Part shown: one piece after another, positions 46,271-58,642 of the stretch
How the letters are laid out: each line of letters opens with the position of its first letter
How positions within the stretch are numbered: position 1 is the stretch's first letter
Source: Pyxicephalus adspersus
Lineage: Eukaryota > Chordata > Amphibia > Anura > Pyxicephalidae
Direction: 5' to 3'
Assembly: GCF_032062135.1 (NCBI RefSeq)
Contig: NC_092864.1
Coordinates: 20,327,043 to 20,391,042, forward strand
DNA length: 64,000 nt
Translations under genes and position numbers: made by a program
Notes under the pieces: generated by a model
Told to the model about the DNA's origin: nothing
Database searches by the model: none
The model's input: the letters and a program-made list of their open reading frames with translations, nothing else

Positions 46271-47189
46271 ACAGCTTCTCCTCACTCAGCTAAAAAAAAA
46301 AATTCCTGAGGAGAACACTGGAGAGGGTAGGGAAAAGTTACAACCCCTGTCAGGACTTTCACCTTAGAGCACGGTCATAGCACCAGGTGTTACTATTGGA
46401 GAATTGTCCCTCAGTTTTTTTGCTCGTGACAATTCTAAAATTTTGGATGTCTCATCCCTTTCTGTCACATAGGGAACAATTATTGCAGTGGTGGCACAGA
46501 CAATAAAAATCTTACAGAAATAATTGTCAGCACTTTCGTTTGAATATCCCTTTACTGTGATTTCATGCATACTGACCCAGTGTTTCAGTGGTGTAATGGT
46601 CCCCTGGACATCACACAGAACCTTAACAAAAGGGAGCACCTTTGAAACACTATGGCTCTTTGGAATCATAGTAAAGGTATATTCAAAGAAATGTGGGTGC
46701 TGATTAATACATTGTCATACATTGTTGTGCACTACATATTTGGTTGTTTTTTGAGAGGTCAGTGATGTGGATCATTTGAGAAAAATATGACAGGAGATCT
46801 AACCCGTCCATTCTATATCCAAACTTTAAATTAAAAAAAAAAAAAAAAAAACGTTTAAGGTAAACATCATAATAATAACTCAATATCCGTGGTTGCTGAA
46901 AATAATCTATGTTTTCCTTTTACATGATCATTTAAAAGGTATATGATCTTAAGTACGGGCCCAATTTTTATAACCTATAAAAAGAAAACAATTTCAAATC
47001 ATTCCATAATTCTGCAAAGAAGTGCAAACCAGAAACATCCACAATTCATAAACAAGAAACACTAAAAATATAAATATATTAAGAAAAGACATTTACCTTG
47101 AAGCAGCTACAGAAAGAACATGAAATTCATATTGCTATTTAGTAAGTAAGTAAACCATAATAGAAACCCAGAGGTAGAACACATTAACC
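46271..47189. other. No certain feature
   Basis: Contains an A run at about 46832-46849. The 101-codon minus-strand frame at 46364-46669 is the most protein-like stray frame here, but it shows no domain, lacks splice signals and abuts repeats. Confidence 0.35.
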
Positions 47190-48010
47190 AGTGTGAAATT
47201 TCATTGCGGATTTAAATGCCCCCCCATCCACCCTCGTTGCCTTCCAGGGAGTTTTATGTAAACACTTTTTTTTTTTCCTTGCATATAAACAATTTGAGCA
47301 AGGGAAGGTTTTGTTTTAATTGAAGAGGTGCCGTGAAAATTTAAGACACATCAGGCGGAAAACATTGAGCATCTCGGGTGAAGTGAGAACAGATGGTTGA
47401 CACAGACTGTTAGACGCTTAAAATGGGAACCGCAAAAGGTGGCCTGGTGGTTATTATGCAGCAAATTACTAAGTCACAAAGCATTTGACGGTGGCTGGGT
47501 TAGCTTGTCGGCTTCTGTACCTTACAAATCAGAGCTCAGAAAATGCCACCTTGCAACCAGCTTGTTTAATTCATGTTCCAAAGGAAAATTTAACTCGCCG
47601 AGCACCAAGCACCTCTTGAAAAGAGCTTGGTGATGCTTCCTGAACCTAATAAGCAGACGATGAATAATTTTTCATCCAGTATTATAATAAACCCGACTGC
47701 AGACAGCATGAAGAGACGGTTCTCAAGTGAAGGCGGGATACCTACTGGGTTGATGTAAGATATAATAGAGCAGACTTGGCTGCTGACTCTGGAGAACTAC
47801 TTAACACTCACAAATGGCCTGTGTTATTAAACCTTGTGTGACGCTTTCTAAAGCACACAAATCACTCGCTAGTGAGGCAGCTGATGTGGGTTACCACTGT
47901 GCTACACAAAAGCCAATCTCAGATTAGAGCTTACAGTAGGGACAGCTTTTAAATGATGCCAATCAAATTAACCCAGCTGCAAAGTGTGACTACTCAATCC
48001 TTCCATGAAA
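47190..48010. other. Candidate conserved non-coding element (largest)
   Basis: About 800 bases of complex, repeat-free sequence between repeats. It has many retained CpGs and enhancer-like words: TTTAATTGAAGAGG, GATGAATAATTTTTCATC, GATGCCAATCAAATTAACC and CAGCTGATGTGGG. No splice-bounded coding frame; the 78-codon frame at 47397-47633 has no domain. Strongest by-eye candidate for deep conservation. Confidence 0.35.
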
Positions 48011-48224
48011 GGTTTTACTGCCGGGACCACGTCTTATTCCACTGCCTTTCTAATACAGCAAAATATATTGTGGAGTAACTCATAGTAACCAATACTTAAG
48101 ATATTAAAGGCCATGGTAAACTTGTCTTGGCTAATTAACGTCTGGGAAACTTTAACAAATGGTAAATCCTTCCACTAATTTTGTGATTTTATTTTTTAAA
48201 ATCTGTTCTTATAACTTTCAAGTA

Positions 48225-48687
48225 CAGGTAGGTTAAAGACATCCGACATACGAACAACTCCTAGATACGGACGGGGCCTTCCCTGCTCGCTCGTGTGCAG
48301 GACGGAGGCTTGTTAGGTGGGAGGGGGCAGTTTGCATGACTTGCAGAAGAAATCTTTTGTTAAACACAACTGAGGTTGTGGCTGATCTTAAGGACAGAGC
48401 TCTTCTGCAACCTTTTGTAACTCTTTAATGACCAAGACACTCCGCAGTTGTTTCTTTTTGCATATCAAAGCACAGCTTGCTCCAGAAATTAATGAATGTC
48501 TAGGCTCCATAATTTTTTTTAATTTTTTGCTTTGTTTGTGATTAACTCACAGTAAGGGTTTTATACAAAAACCGACACCTTGCTACCTAATATGCTGAGA
48601 AAAATATCTGTCCTAATTGCATTTATTAAAATAATGTACCTGTTCTGACTTACATACAAATTCTCGTATGTAACCCGGAACTACCTG
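48225..48687 (+). mobile_element. TA-flanked MITE family, copy B (463 bp)
   Basis: Same orientation as copy A. Begins CAGGTAGGTTAAAGACATCC with part of the left terminus missing, ends AACCCGGAACTACCTG, TA on both sides. Shares CTGAGGTTGTGG..GATCTTAAGGAC and TCTTTTTGCATATCAAAG with the other copies. Confidence 0.85.
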
Positions 48688-50010
48688 TAATAAAAATCAC
48701 TTTCTAGAGTTTTTGCATCTTGTGTGCCCACTTTTTAGACCATTCAGCTACAATTTCCCACATCCAGGTGAAAACAATTTCTGTAGTCTATGCCCCAAAA
48801 CCTGTATGCAGGAAAGACACAAGCTTTAATACGCATATCTCTCCAGGGTGAGAGATAACATTAAACTGCATTATTTGGGTTATGTCATCTGTCAAAATGT
48901 GCCTTTCCTTCACAGGGACTTCCCGTTCCTTCCTTAATGGCTGCACTGAGATGTTGCTGTTCTCTTGCTCTCATCAAAGCAGGTATCATCCTTGGATTGG
49001 GGGGGGGGGGGGGGGGGGGGGAGAGGGGGGCCAAACCCCAGGGCTTGCAAAACAACAGAACTAACCCAAATGTCATCAAGTCATATGTAGTATATTGTAA
49101 AACATAATAACATCACTCTCTATGTACTTATGCAAATTATGCAGCTTCCTGTTATGCAGATAAAAAGAGAACTTCAATTATATCATTTATTTCTTGGCAG
49201 ACATCACTTCAAAGAGTATCTTAAGGTTCAGCCACATTTTGTACTTATTAACGAAGAGATGAAAAGAAAATACGGTTGAGCAAATCAGTTATTAACAAAT
49301 TTGTCTTAAAATCTTACTATATCTCCTATTCGGTATACTGAATATTCGGGTATTCCGAAAGTGTGTTACTCCACCTGAAGAACTGAAGCAAAAAATGAAA
49401 TTTACACCTGACTGCTTTTTTTCGTTACATAAAGAAGGGTGCGTATGAGAAGTATGTGAAAAATATACAGCAAAGGAAACAAATGAATGCTAACAAAAAA
49501 AGTTTTAAAAAGTTTGTATCTTGAGTACTGAGCAAACTTAGGAATGTGCTTAAACTTAAATAGACTCATGTAAGAATGTTGCATATTTGTATCATTTTGT
49601 ACCAGCCATTCTGTTACCCAGGAGACTGCAAACCTAATGACATGTATATCCTATATGGAGTAACCTGGTGAGAGGTGTGCAGGAATTTGTAATAAAACAG
49701 TATGTTGTCAAAAGTTCCATGTGTTGAAAGTTAATTGCCTATTCTGATTTCATTGCGCACAGTCAGTGTGTAACCCTGTGCATTAGAAGCTGCAGGAACT
49801 CAAGCAGAGCCAACCTCATTACCTGTCCAATGGACATGCAGCATCTTTCCTTCACAACCTGACTATCCCTGGTTCCACCCTATTATTTATTGGATCTTTT
49901 CAAACATGGGCAGTCATGTTTTCACGAAGCAATGTATAGCACACCAAAGCCCATCCTACTAGCCATAATTTGCCTGCTTTAAACAGAGAAGCAAATAATT
50001 AAGCATTTTT
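48688..50010. other. No certain feature apart from a G run
   Basis: AT-rich except for the G run at 48999. Nothing else supported. Confidence 0.4.
48999..49021. repeat. Run of 23 G with further G tracts
   Basis: An uninterrupted G run followed by AGAGGGGGG; potential G-quadruplex. Length may be uncertain because such runs are hard to sequence. Confidence 0.9.
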
Positions 50011-50199
50011 NNNNNNNNNNNNNNNNNNNNNNNNNNNNNNNNNNNNNNNNNNNNNNNNNNNNNNNNNNNNNNNNNNNNNNNNNNNNNNNNNNNNNNNNNN
50101 NNNNNNNNNNNNNNNNNNNNNNNNNNNNNNNNNNNNNNNNNNNNNNNNNNNNNNNNNNNNNNNNNNNNNNNNNNNNNNNNNNNNNNNNNNNNNNNNNNN
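50011..50199. other. Assembly gap (189 N)
   Basis: Undetermined bases with T runs on both sides (TTTTT before, 15 T after). Confidence 0.99.
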
Positions 50200-50516
50200 T
50201 TTTTTTTTTTTTTTAAGCTGGGCTGTCACAAAGTTGGAGGGGCAACACATAAATTTAGTGTTCCCTGTTGTTGCCGTAGGAATCCAGTAATCAATATATT
50301 CTGACCGCTTTCAACTGCCCCCTATACTTTGTTCCAGCCTTTTATTGCTTATCCCCCTAGTATGTTCCATTTTTTATTGTCTTAATATTGTGCCTCGACT
50401 GTCCACCGCCCTGTATTGCGTCCAAGCGTTCCAGTAACCACCTAAAACAACCAGGTGGTTACTGAAAAATAGCAGGTGGTGTGCTAGGCTAAAGGGGGCT
50501 GGAAGAGAACTGCACT
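50200..50516 (+). mobile_element. Degenerate, longer member of the hAT-like MITE family beside the gap
   Basis: Left part TTTTTTAAGCTGGGCTG resembles TTTTTTAAGCCGGGTGG. Right part CAGTAACCACCTAAAACAAC, CAGGTGGTTACTGAAAAAT and AAAGGGGGCTGGAAGAGAAC matches the family. Between them is about 180 bases of other sequence, of which 50214-50320 is the complement of 46165-46270. The true left end is probably within the gap. Confidence 0.5.
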
Positions 50517-50779
50517 GTGTAACATCACTGTGACCCAGGGCTATGCAAAAATAAAAGCTTGCTGTAATATTTGGGCAAAACCTGGCACCGTGCTCCTTTT
50601 CACTGCTTCTCTAAAGGACAGCATTTCATTACAATGTAGAACAAATAGTAGGAAATAGGCAAGATGTCCTTCTGCATCCAAAACCAAGGCCTTCTTTTTG
50701 CTCATCAGAGTGGTTATTTACTGCATAGTTACTGAATTCTAAAGCAATTATCAGGACTTGAAATGATCAGTTCTCGTTA

Positions 50780-50990
50780 AACAGCCAACGGAACAGAGAC
50801 CGTCCCTCTGAACCCGCCAGCTAAATTCTCTTCTAACGTCCTAAATATTTACAGCAAAGCTTCCCGTCTCAGCCAGCAGAGGGCTATAAACGTAGCAATA
50901 TGCATATAAATCATTTATATTACAGCAATGCTAAATAAAAGGCATTAGCCAGAAACATTCTGCAGGGACAATAATAAGATATAATAGCCG
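50780..50990. other. Candidate conserved non-coding element
   Basis: Repeat-free CpG-retaining sequence including ATATGCATATAAATCATTTA, CAGCAGAGGGCTATAAACG and TCTAACGTCCTAAATATT. No coding frame. Confidence 0.27.
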
Positions 50991-51868
50991 TCTTCCCAAC
51001 ATACAAAAAGATGAGGGGGGGAAAAATTAACAATAAAAGTGTCCACGTGTAACAGTTGTCATTTTATGTCTAACGGCAAACTGCTAATGTGACATTTTGA
51101 AAGACAATCCAAACATTAATAATGCAAAACCAAAAACTTTGCAGTTTACTCAAAAAGAGCAGATTCAACCCAAACTTCTAGTTCAACACACCAAATGTTG
51201 ATAAAAGAAAGTCCTAAAGAACACTTTAGGAGTAAATAAAGATGATGGGGGCTGCATGAGGTTTAAACAACATCTGAGGATTAAGGATTTTCTGAAGTCA
51301 GTAGTGGCAGCTCCGAATTTTCTGTCCTGATTAGGACATGGAAAACATACAGGAAACAATTACTACAAGGAACAATTACTACCTGCTTAGGGTTTAGATT
51401 ACAAGTGTTGTACACCAATCTGTCCGGTGTGTCAGTAATTACTTTGCTGTAACGGTTTATAGCAATTGACAGGTGTTTTGGCATGTATTCCTGTATACAA
51501 AGATTTGGTTCGCTACAAACAATGTTCCAAAATTTTAATAGCACCAAGGTCAAGTCTCTTGTCCGTTCCGTTCATAAATAGGTTGGTATTATTTCTAAAT
51601 TTGGAATAATATTTGTGTTTTTTTTCCCACACATTTGTTTTATGTTAGGAACATTTTTGCATGCACAGCCAATAAAATAGTGATACAATTATGGAACAGA
51701 TCTCTAAATAAAAAAATAAAAAAATCGCATTGTGTGCTTTTCCCCTGATGCTATACAAAAACCACAATAAAGTCAAGTCATATAGGTCTCAAAAACAGGT
51801 AATATAAAGGAATGCCACTCTTCCTTCTATGTGCAGGTCAATTAGCCAACCCCAAAACAACTAGATAC
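50991..51868. other. No recognisable feature
   Basis: AT-rich; the 90-codon minus-strand frame at 51281-51553 is unsupported. Confidence 0.4.
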
Positions 51869-52365
51869 GATAAAAGGAAAAATAGAGAGCTAAAAGTTTA
51901 CACAATGATTCATCTATATGACCATAATTATTATAAACGTGTTACCAGTTTCTACCTTGTGACTTGATTTACCTTTCTTAACTTTGTTAATTTTTGTTTT
52001 TTTGACACTCCTATTATACTGTGTATAATCATGATACATATATAATTATTATACATTATTTTGATTGCATCAATGTGTTATTGTTACGTCTCATAGCTAT
52101 GTCATGCTCTCAGCACATCCCCTGAAGAAGCCTATTGGCGAAATGTGTCAGCATTGAGACAATTTTTCTATATATAAACATACTTCTGCTATTTCTGTAT
52201 AGTGAACAGGCATCATCCCCATGATGAACTTAATGGGGTTTACAAAATAATTTTGTCGCTTTACATTAATGTGGAATGTATTGATGATTGATTGTATGAC
52301 TTGTCTGATGCTTAATACAATCTTTGTTTTGCCTAAAAAAACAGCTCTCTATTTTTCCTTTTATC
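51869..52365. mobile_element. Element with perfect 23-base terminal inverted repeats (497 bp)
   Basis: Left end GATAAAAGGAAAAATAGAGA plus GCT (51869-51891). Right end is its exact complement (52343-52365). No coding frame, so it is non-autonomous. A hammerhead-like motif lies near its middle. No matching target duplication was seen, so the superfamily is not assigned. Confidence 0.85.
52122..52149 (+). ncRNA. Hammerhead-like motif, copy in the 497-base element
   Basis: CTGAAGA, one A, GCC-TATT-GGC hairpin, GAAA, TGTGTC. The core order CUGANGA, stem II, GAAA is kept. TGTG in place of CGCG is what deamination of two CpGs would give. Outer flanks CTCA (52109) and TGAG (52155) are complementary but separated from the core by mismatches. 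Ribozyme identity is unproven. Confidence 0.38.
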
Positions 52366-52621
52366 AAATCCTTTAAACAGTCCAATATGTGCAATGACTG
52401 TTCTATTTAGTTGGGGGATCAATATTTTATGGAATAGGAAGAGAATGAACAGACGAAGTAGGACTAACAAAAGGAATTGGGAAGCAGAAAAGATATGGAA
52501 AATTCATGGTGCAGGGTTACTGGAGTGTCCAGCAATGGATTTATTCCTTAGATTCAACTCAAGGGAACCCACTGCTTGAAAAATTAATCTTTATGGCAAA
52601 CTCGCCAGAAGTGGTTTAAAT

Positions 52622-52900
52622 CGGTGGTCGCCAACCTTTTCGGTCGCGCGGACCACTTAAATTACCGGCTCTTGACCGCGCGGCATGCATGGGGAGCCGG
52701 GTGTCAATCAAAGGGGCAGAAACCTCCCCCATAGTGACATCATCCTGACATAACCCCGCCAACTCTCCCATCGTTGATCTAAGCCTGCGATGGGAGAGTG
52801 GGCAGGTTATGTTCGGGGACACAACCCATCCACTTCCCTGAAACTTGGACTTGTACGGGGGACATGGTCCGCGGCTCTGACGGCTTAAATGAAAAGGAGG
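52622..52900 (+). mobile_element. hAT-like repeat, CpG-rich and probably young
   Basis: Starts CGGTGGTCGCCAACCTTTTC, close to hAT starts of the CAGTGGTC..CAACC type. Very CpG-rich for this window (GGTCGCGCGGACC, GACCGCGCGGCATG). Contains an inverted pair CTCTCCCATCG / CGATGGGAGAG around 52765-52800. No right terminus was identified. Confidence 0.6.
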
Positions 52901-53034
52901 TTCTGCCCACCCACTCCCACTACACTAGAAAATATGGTAGTGGCCAAGGGGTAGACAGGAGGAACTACTGAGCACAAGTCCCACCAACAGAGGGGGGAAA
53001 AAACAAGACATGGGCAGTGCCCAAAGGATATTCC

Positions 53035-53057
53035 TTTTTTTTTTTTTTTTTTTTTGC
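53035..53057. repeat. Run of 23 T
   Basis: Homopolymer at the junction between GC-richer sequence and AT-rich sequence. Confidence 0.95.
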
Positions 53058-55399
53058 AGAAAATTACTTTCTAATTAAAATTTTAGAGAAAGTTACTAAG
53101 ACAAATTAGTGAGGATTGTTTTGGCAGTTTGTAGTGCTTCTCAAAAACAGTGCTAGTTTACTAACTGGTTCACTTGGGGTTGCTTAAATAAAGGCTTATA
53201 TTTATTGATATTTTTTTTCTTTAATAGATTTGTATCTGTACATGAAAAATGTGTGCCATGGAGGCATAATCCAACAACCCTCCTACACCTCTACCCCACA
53301 AATAGCACAAAAAGATATTGTCCAGCTGAGTGTTTGCACTTATTTCAAGGAGGATGAGAGGACAAGAGGGGGATTGTGGTGCCAACCTTTAGGGGGCTTT
53401 GGTAATCACTACCACCAGGACAGTTGTTCTGCCTTGTCCACCTGATGTTCCTCTGGAGAGTGCAAGATCAGTTCCTAGTTCATAGAATGCTAAGTTTTTT
53501 ACATTTTATAGCAAAATGTTTGGGGATACCTGGCCATCACAACAACCTGTAGACAATCCCTCCATATTTCGAAAATCCGGTATTTTCAGTGCAGGGCAAC
53601 CGCTTAGAGAATGCAATTTTTCCCAGTATGTCATGAGAACAAAGCCAGCTTTATAAATACATAATTTCATGAGACTGGTGGCTTCAGTTCCATTAAACAC
53701 CTTTAGAATAAAGTAGAATGGCAACTGTGCAATAGTCCAATATCAGTGCGTGATCTCACAAATCAAGTTCTACAGACACACTTTAAAATCTAATCTCCAG
53801 AGACGACAGTGCATTTTATTAGTAACTGGAATAGCAAGTTTTTATTGATGTTTAATAAAGGGCGATATCTTTTTTTCCTTGCTTGCATATGGGATTCATT
53901 TTTAAGGAAGCCATGAGGATGCTGGTCTTTATGATTTGAAAAAAACATTTGACTATTTTGTAATCTTTTATAAATAGTTAACAACATATTCCAGTATAAA
54001 CTGATAGGTTTGATATGATAAATGGAGAAACTTGTGAATATTACTATTCACCGGATTAATACATTTTTTTTCATATATTGCATTTAAATTTTGAATTTCG
54101 TTCTAATGGCAAATGGATTGACAAAAAGATCATGTTTTACACAACTGTTTACAAATTGTATACATATAATTGGTGGGTTTGCTTAGATCAAAGAGATTTT
54201 TTTTATTGTTTTGTTTGTATATTTGTATACAAAAGGATAAATGCATATTCCACTGTTGAATAGGCAATCTATACATCATGTGCAATCTATATTTAATATG
54301 TAAAGTTAGTGACAGTACATGTAATTACAGTTTACATGAAAAGAACCGACTGGGCAAAAGAAGAGTGATTTGCAGACCATTTAGTCTCAACTAATATCTC
54401 TCTGGAGATTTTATCACTTTCTGGCTAGAATAATGTTAGAATAACTACTTCCTAATTACCCAGAATAAAACATGTGAGAAGTGTCAAGTAATTGTTAATT
54501 CTAACATCCTAAAAGTGTTTACACAGTACTATATCACACTGTGCAGAGGTCTAATCACATCCAATAATCATCAGTTTCCCATAGTTTAGACATTACTAAA
54601 AAGGTATCTACACCTCCCAGAGAAAGCCACCTTGTCCTTAGGACCAACATCCAAGCTATCAGATCATTACAGGTGAAAGAAATCTGTAATGATAGGTTTA
54701 GTTTTCCATGTCCAGGGTGGGGAATCAACCCACATGTGTTACAAGTCAATCAGATTTTGCTCTGTTGATTGTTAAGCTTATGTGCAATGAGCAAAACTGT
54801 TTTTGTGCAGAACTTACATGAAGTTCAGTAAGGTTTTTACATAATCCAATCAATGCTCTGCACTGGGTTTTCTTTAATGGTGGTCATATAATTGGGTCAG
54901 GTAGCATACACCTGATGAGAAGGGATATGGGCAGGCAGGACACTAAAGATACCTTTTTCTATTGCCAGTTTAGCAGCTAAAGATATAGGAGTTTTTCAGG
55001 GTCAAAAGTGTAGGGTAACCCTACCCTAAAATACAGCACAGGAACCTAGCGAATTCTCTCTTTCTGTGTTTGGAAGGTACATTCAGCAACTGTTCATGCA
55101 ATATTGTATAAAAGCTGCAAGAGTTCTGGGAACTAATCAAAGTGTATAGATGTGTGCCTACTGATTTACACCTAAAGATTTATTTGTCAATGAAGAATGG
55201 TCAAAAGAATGGTCACATCCATAAATAGGAAATAAAAAAATATTGTAATGAGTAATAGCCAAAGAAGTATAAAAAGTAGTATAAAAAAAATAAAATTATT
55301 TTATTAGCATATTTGACCCATCAGTGAATAATTTTGTGTTGTGTTCTTTAAAGGTAGAAAAAGCTGAAATATATCACACATTGGGTTAATGCGGAACAC
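53058..55399. other. No recognisable feature
   Basis: AT-rich; frames of 61-72 codons on both strands lack domain or splice support. Confidence 0.4.
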
Positions 55400-55800
55400 C
55401 CCAAAAAGTGTCTGCAAGACACTACTGTAAGAGAAGAATTACAGGGAAGCGCATATGCAGTCAGCATCTTGAAAGTGCGAGATAAAGATGGGAATTTATC
55501 TTGCTGGCTGCCTCCAGCAATCCTCTTCCTGCTAGATAAGTAATGATCATAGCTCCACAGCACAAATGCACTGCTCAGCAGGCAATATCTGTTATTAAAG
55601 TCCCTGATGTTTGGTAACCACAGTCCTGCTCTGAAACAAATAAGCACCATTATGCAATTGAAACCACTTTGCAGCTGGGGAGGGGGCACATGCAATTTTA
55701 AAGATGTAGCAGCGTTTAGTAATGAACAGGAACGGGAAAGGCAAAGGAGTGTTAAAGGGCCATCGGCACAGAAAATGCACTGCTTCAGAAAAGACTTATT
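55400..55800. other. Candidate conserved non-coding element
   Basis: Repeat-free complex run with TAATGATCATAGC, CAGCACAAATGCACTGC, ACCATTATGCAATTG and TTTGCAGCTGGGGAGG words. The overlapping 115-codon minus frame has no domain. By-eye only. Confidence 0.3.
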
Positions 55801-58150
55801 TGTGTTAGAATAAATGTCTAATCAAAATATACATGAACTTCTTAAAGGTTAACGCCTACCAACTGATGTTCAATTATGGAGTTTGGTTTACAATTTCCAG
55901 TGGTTATACCGCTGCAATCTTTCTCCCTCTAACTTCCTCTACTACAATGCCAAAGCAAAGATTTTGTCCACAGCTAAGTTCTTAGTTCCATGAATGGGAG
56001 ATTGTATTGGGCATAAACAGGTGAAACATTGGTCACAGGGGCAGTAGTGGAAGTTGTATGGTGTTATAAGGGTGCCTCCCGGTAAAAAAAAAAACACCAA
56101 GAAAACTATAAATCCCAGCAACATCAGTGACCAGGCAATCCTAAAACACCTCTTGATTGTGTTGGCTGCCTTGGCCGTTACTAATCCTAAGCGTTTCCCG
56201 ATGTTTTCTGTAAGTTTGGCCAAGAAAGGCACTCCCAAGTTGGTGTGAAGCCTCTGGCTGGCTGATCCTATAGGCATACAGATAAAGCCCCGACTTAGAT
56301 CAGCACTGGGGAGTCAGGGGGAACAGTACCCATTGGTCTTTCCCCTTAAATGGAGTTCTGAAAGTAGTAGGCCTGACAAGGGAGGGGAGCAGTCAGCCGT
56401 CCCTCTAATGTGTGCTTTGTGGCTTTTGACCTGGGAAGAGGGCAGAGGTGAGATCAGGGATATGTGCATGGCAGCCCTGCTGGTGCCGAATGTCAGGATC
56501 CCTGCTGCTTTAACACTCGCAATCTAATTCTACACATAAGAGGTCGTAATGTATCTGAAGGATCTCATATAACATGGGTAATTCTTATATTAAAGGCAGA
56601 CTGTAATTAAGCACAATATTCTAAACACTTTTAAATATAAAATACAAAATTCTCATGAATATAGAGAAAAATGATTCAGTCACTTGAGTTTTCAGAATTT
56701 ACACACTTGTCACATACCATCTTGCAATGCTGAAGACAAAGATTGTTTGCAATTGTGGCATGTATATTTAGTGAGTCTTGTTATTTTATTTGCATAACAC
56801 GTGCAACACAAACCTTTCTTCTAGTAACTGTAGGATGATTGTTGCCTATATGTGTTATTCTCCATATCTCTTCCCAAGAGCATGACCACTGCTTGCAGCA
56901 GGGCTGAGGTGTCTTGGCAAACCTTCTCACTAGCTATGATCTGCCAGCACTGGATCGAGAAGAACAGAAATCTAATGAGGACACCACTGGATAATGATTT
57001 CTGAGATTGGACACCCTTTAAATTAAACTCCAGAATACCGACTGTTAAGTCAAATACCACTCATGTCCAGTCACAGAACTTGTAGTGTGCTACTTTGGTA
57101 GAGATTTCAGCTGCCATCTAATTTTACAGATTTATGGTTTTGGTTTTGAAGGTCAAACAGTACCTGTCATCACCACTTAAAAAAAATATGGAAGCAAGAA
57201 ATGTGCTTGACTCCAAGCACACCTACCCACAAAAGTTCTGTCAACAATAAAATACTTGAATTGGGCCAAAAAATCTGACATTTCATTCTTGTAATCCCTT
57301 ATCAACTATATTCCTATCTAAAAGGTACCTGCTCAATAATTAACCAAAAGAAGGAATGTTCTTTCACAGCTGATGGCCAGATGCCCGCACTATCAAATTC
57401 AGTTTAGAGGTTCATATTTTTCTCAATTGATTGCTGGAACATAAATGTCAAACTCATAATCAGACCTGAACCCATCTTTCATTCATCTACATCACAGCTA
57501 ATCCTCACCTATTGCGCTTTCAAAAATGAAAAACTGAAACTAGCAAATAGCTTGCCATAACAAAAAATACCAGAATGTTGTACTGTTAAAATGAAGACTA
57601 TTACAATATTAACCTATCATGTAACTAATAAAAGGTAAATGAAGAAACTAATCTTTAACTCTCCTCAATCACATCTCTAGTTACACCATTATTTTTATTT
57701 TGCTTTTGCATTTCTCTAAATTTTTACAATCTTTCTGACATTCCCTCTCTTTCTCCTTCAAATAACATCAATGCCTCAAACCAACTAAGGTATATTAAAC
57801 AATGTTCCAGAAAAGTCATAGTTTCGTGGATTCTGTTCAATTTTTCATAGAGATGTACTTATGATACCAGACTACCAACTGTGAATGCTATTCCAGGTGC
57901 ATTTATTGGGGTACCATTATTGCTTGTTTTTTGTTTTGTTACATTTGATGCAAACTTGCTCTTTTCTGTAACTAAAGTATTAGTTAAACTAAATATTTAT
58001 GCAGAGGTGTTCAACCACAGATACAAACCAGACCCCTTGACCATACTTCACTTCGATTTAACATTCTAGAGGGGACCCACAGTCATCACTAGTACCTAAT
58101 ATAAACAACCAGATAAATAAAAGTGGTTCTTGGTCATTTATTCTTAATTA
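55801..58150. other. No certain feature
   Basis: The part 55940-56530 is GC-richer and contains ACTATAAATCCCAGCAACAT, a phrase common in hAT-type repeats. A degenerate transposable element is likely but not delimited. The rest is AT-rich and unremarkable. Confidence 0.35.
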
Positions 58151-58642
58151 CAGGTAGTCCCCGTGTTACATACAAGATAGGTACTGTAGGTTTGTTCTTA
58201 AGTTGAATTTGTATGTAAGTCCGAACAGGTACAATGTTTTAATAAATGCAATTTTGACAGATGTTTGTCTCAACATATTATCAGGCAGCATGGTGTCAGT
58301 TACTGTATAAAATCCTCACTGTGAATCACAAAGCAAAAAAAAAAAAAAAACTTTATGAAGCCTAGACATTCATTATCTGGGGCAAGCTGTACTTTGATAT
58401 GCAAACAGATACAGCTGCAGAGTGTCTTGATCATTAAAGAGTTACAAGATGGTACAGATCAGCGCCACTCTTAAGATCACTCACAACATCAGCTGTGTTT
58501 AGCAAAAGATTTCTTCTGCAAGTAATGCAAACCCCCTGCCTCCCCCCTAACAAGCCTCTGTCCTGCACACAAGCGTGCAGGGAAGCCCTGTTCATATCTA
58601 GGAGGCGTCTGTGTCGGATGTCCATAACTCAAGGACTAACTG
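58151..58642 (-). mobile_element. TA-flanked MITE family, copy C (492 bp, inverted)
   Basis: Left CAGGTAGTCCCCGTGTTACA preceded by TA; right end GGACTAACTG followed by TA. The body is the complement of copies A and B, with a 17-base A run at 58335 where the others have T runs. Confidence 0.85.

Noticed and set aside
46364..46669. 101-codon minus-strand frame
   Set aside because: Protein-like composition but no domain, no splice signals, and it lies between repeats; length is within chance for this much sequence.
55942..56277. 111-codon minus-strand frame with a membrane-like hydrophobic stretch and Cys-rich end
   Set aside because: No splice sites or recognised family; the DNA contains a phrase common in hAT-type repeats (ACTATAAATCCCAGCAACAT) and the hydrophobic stretch is partly encoded by an A/T homopolymer.
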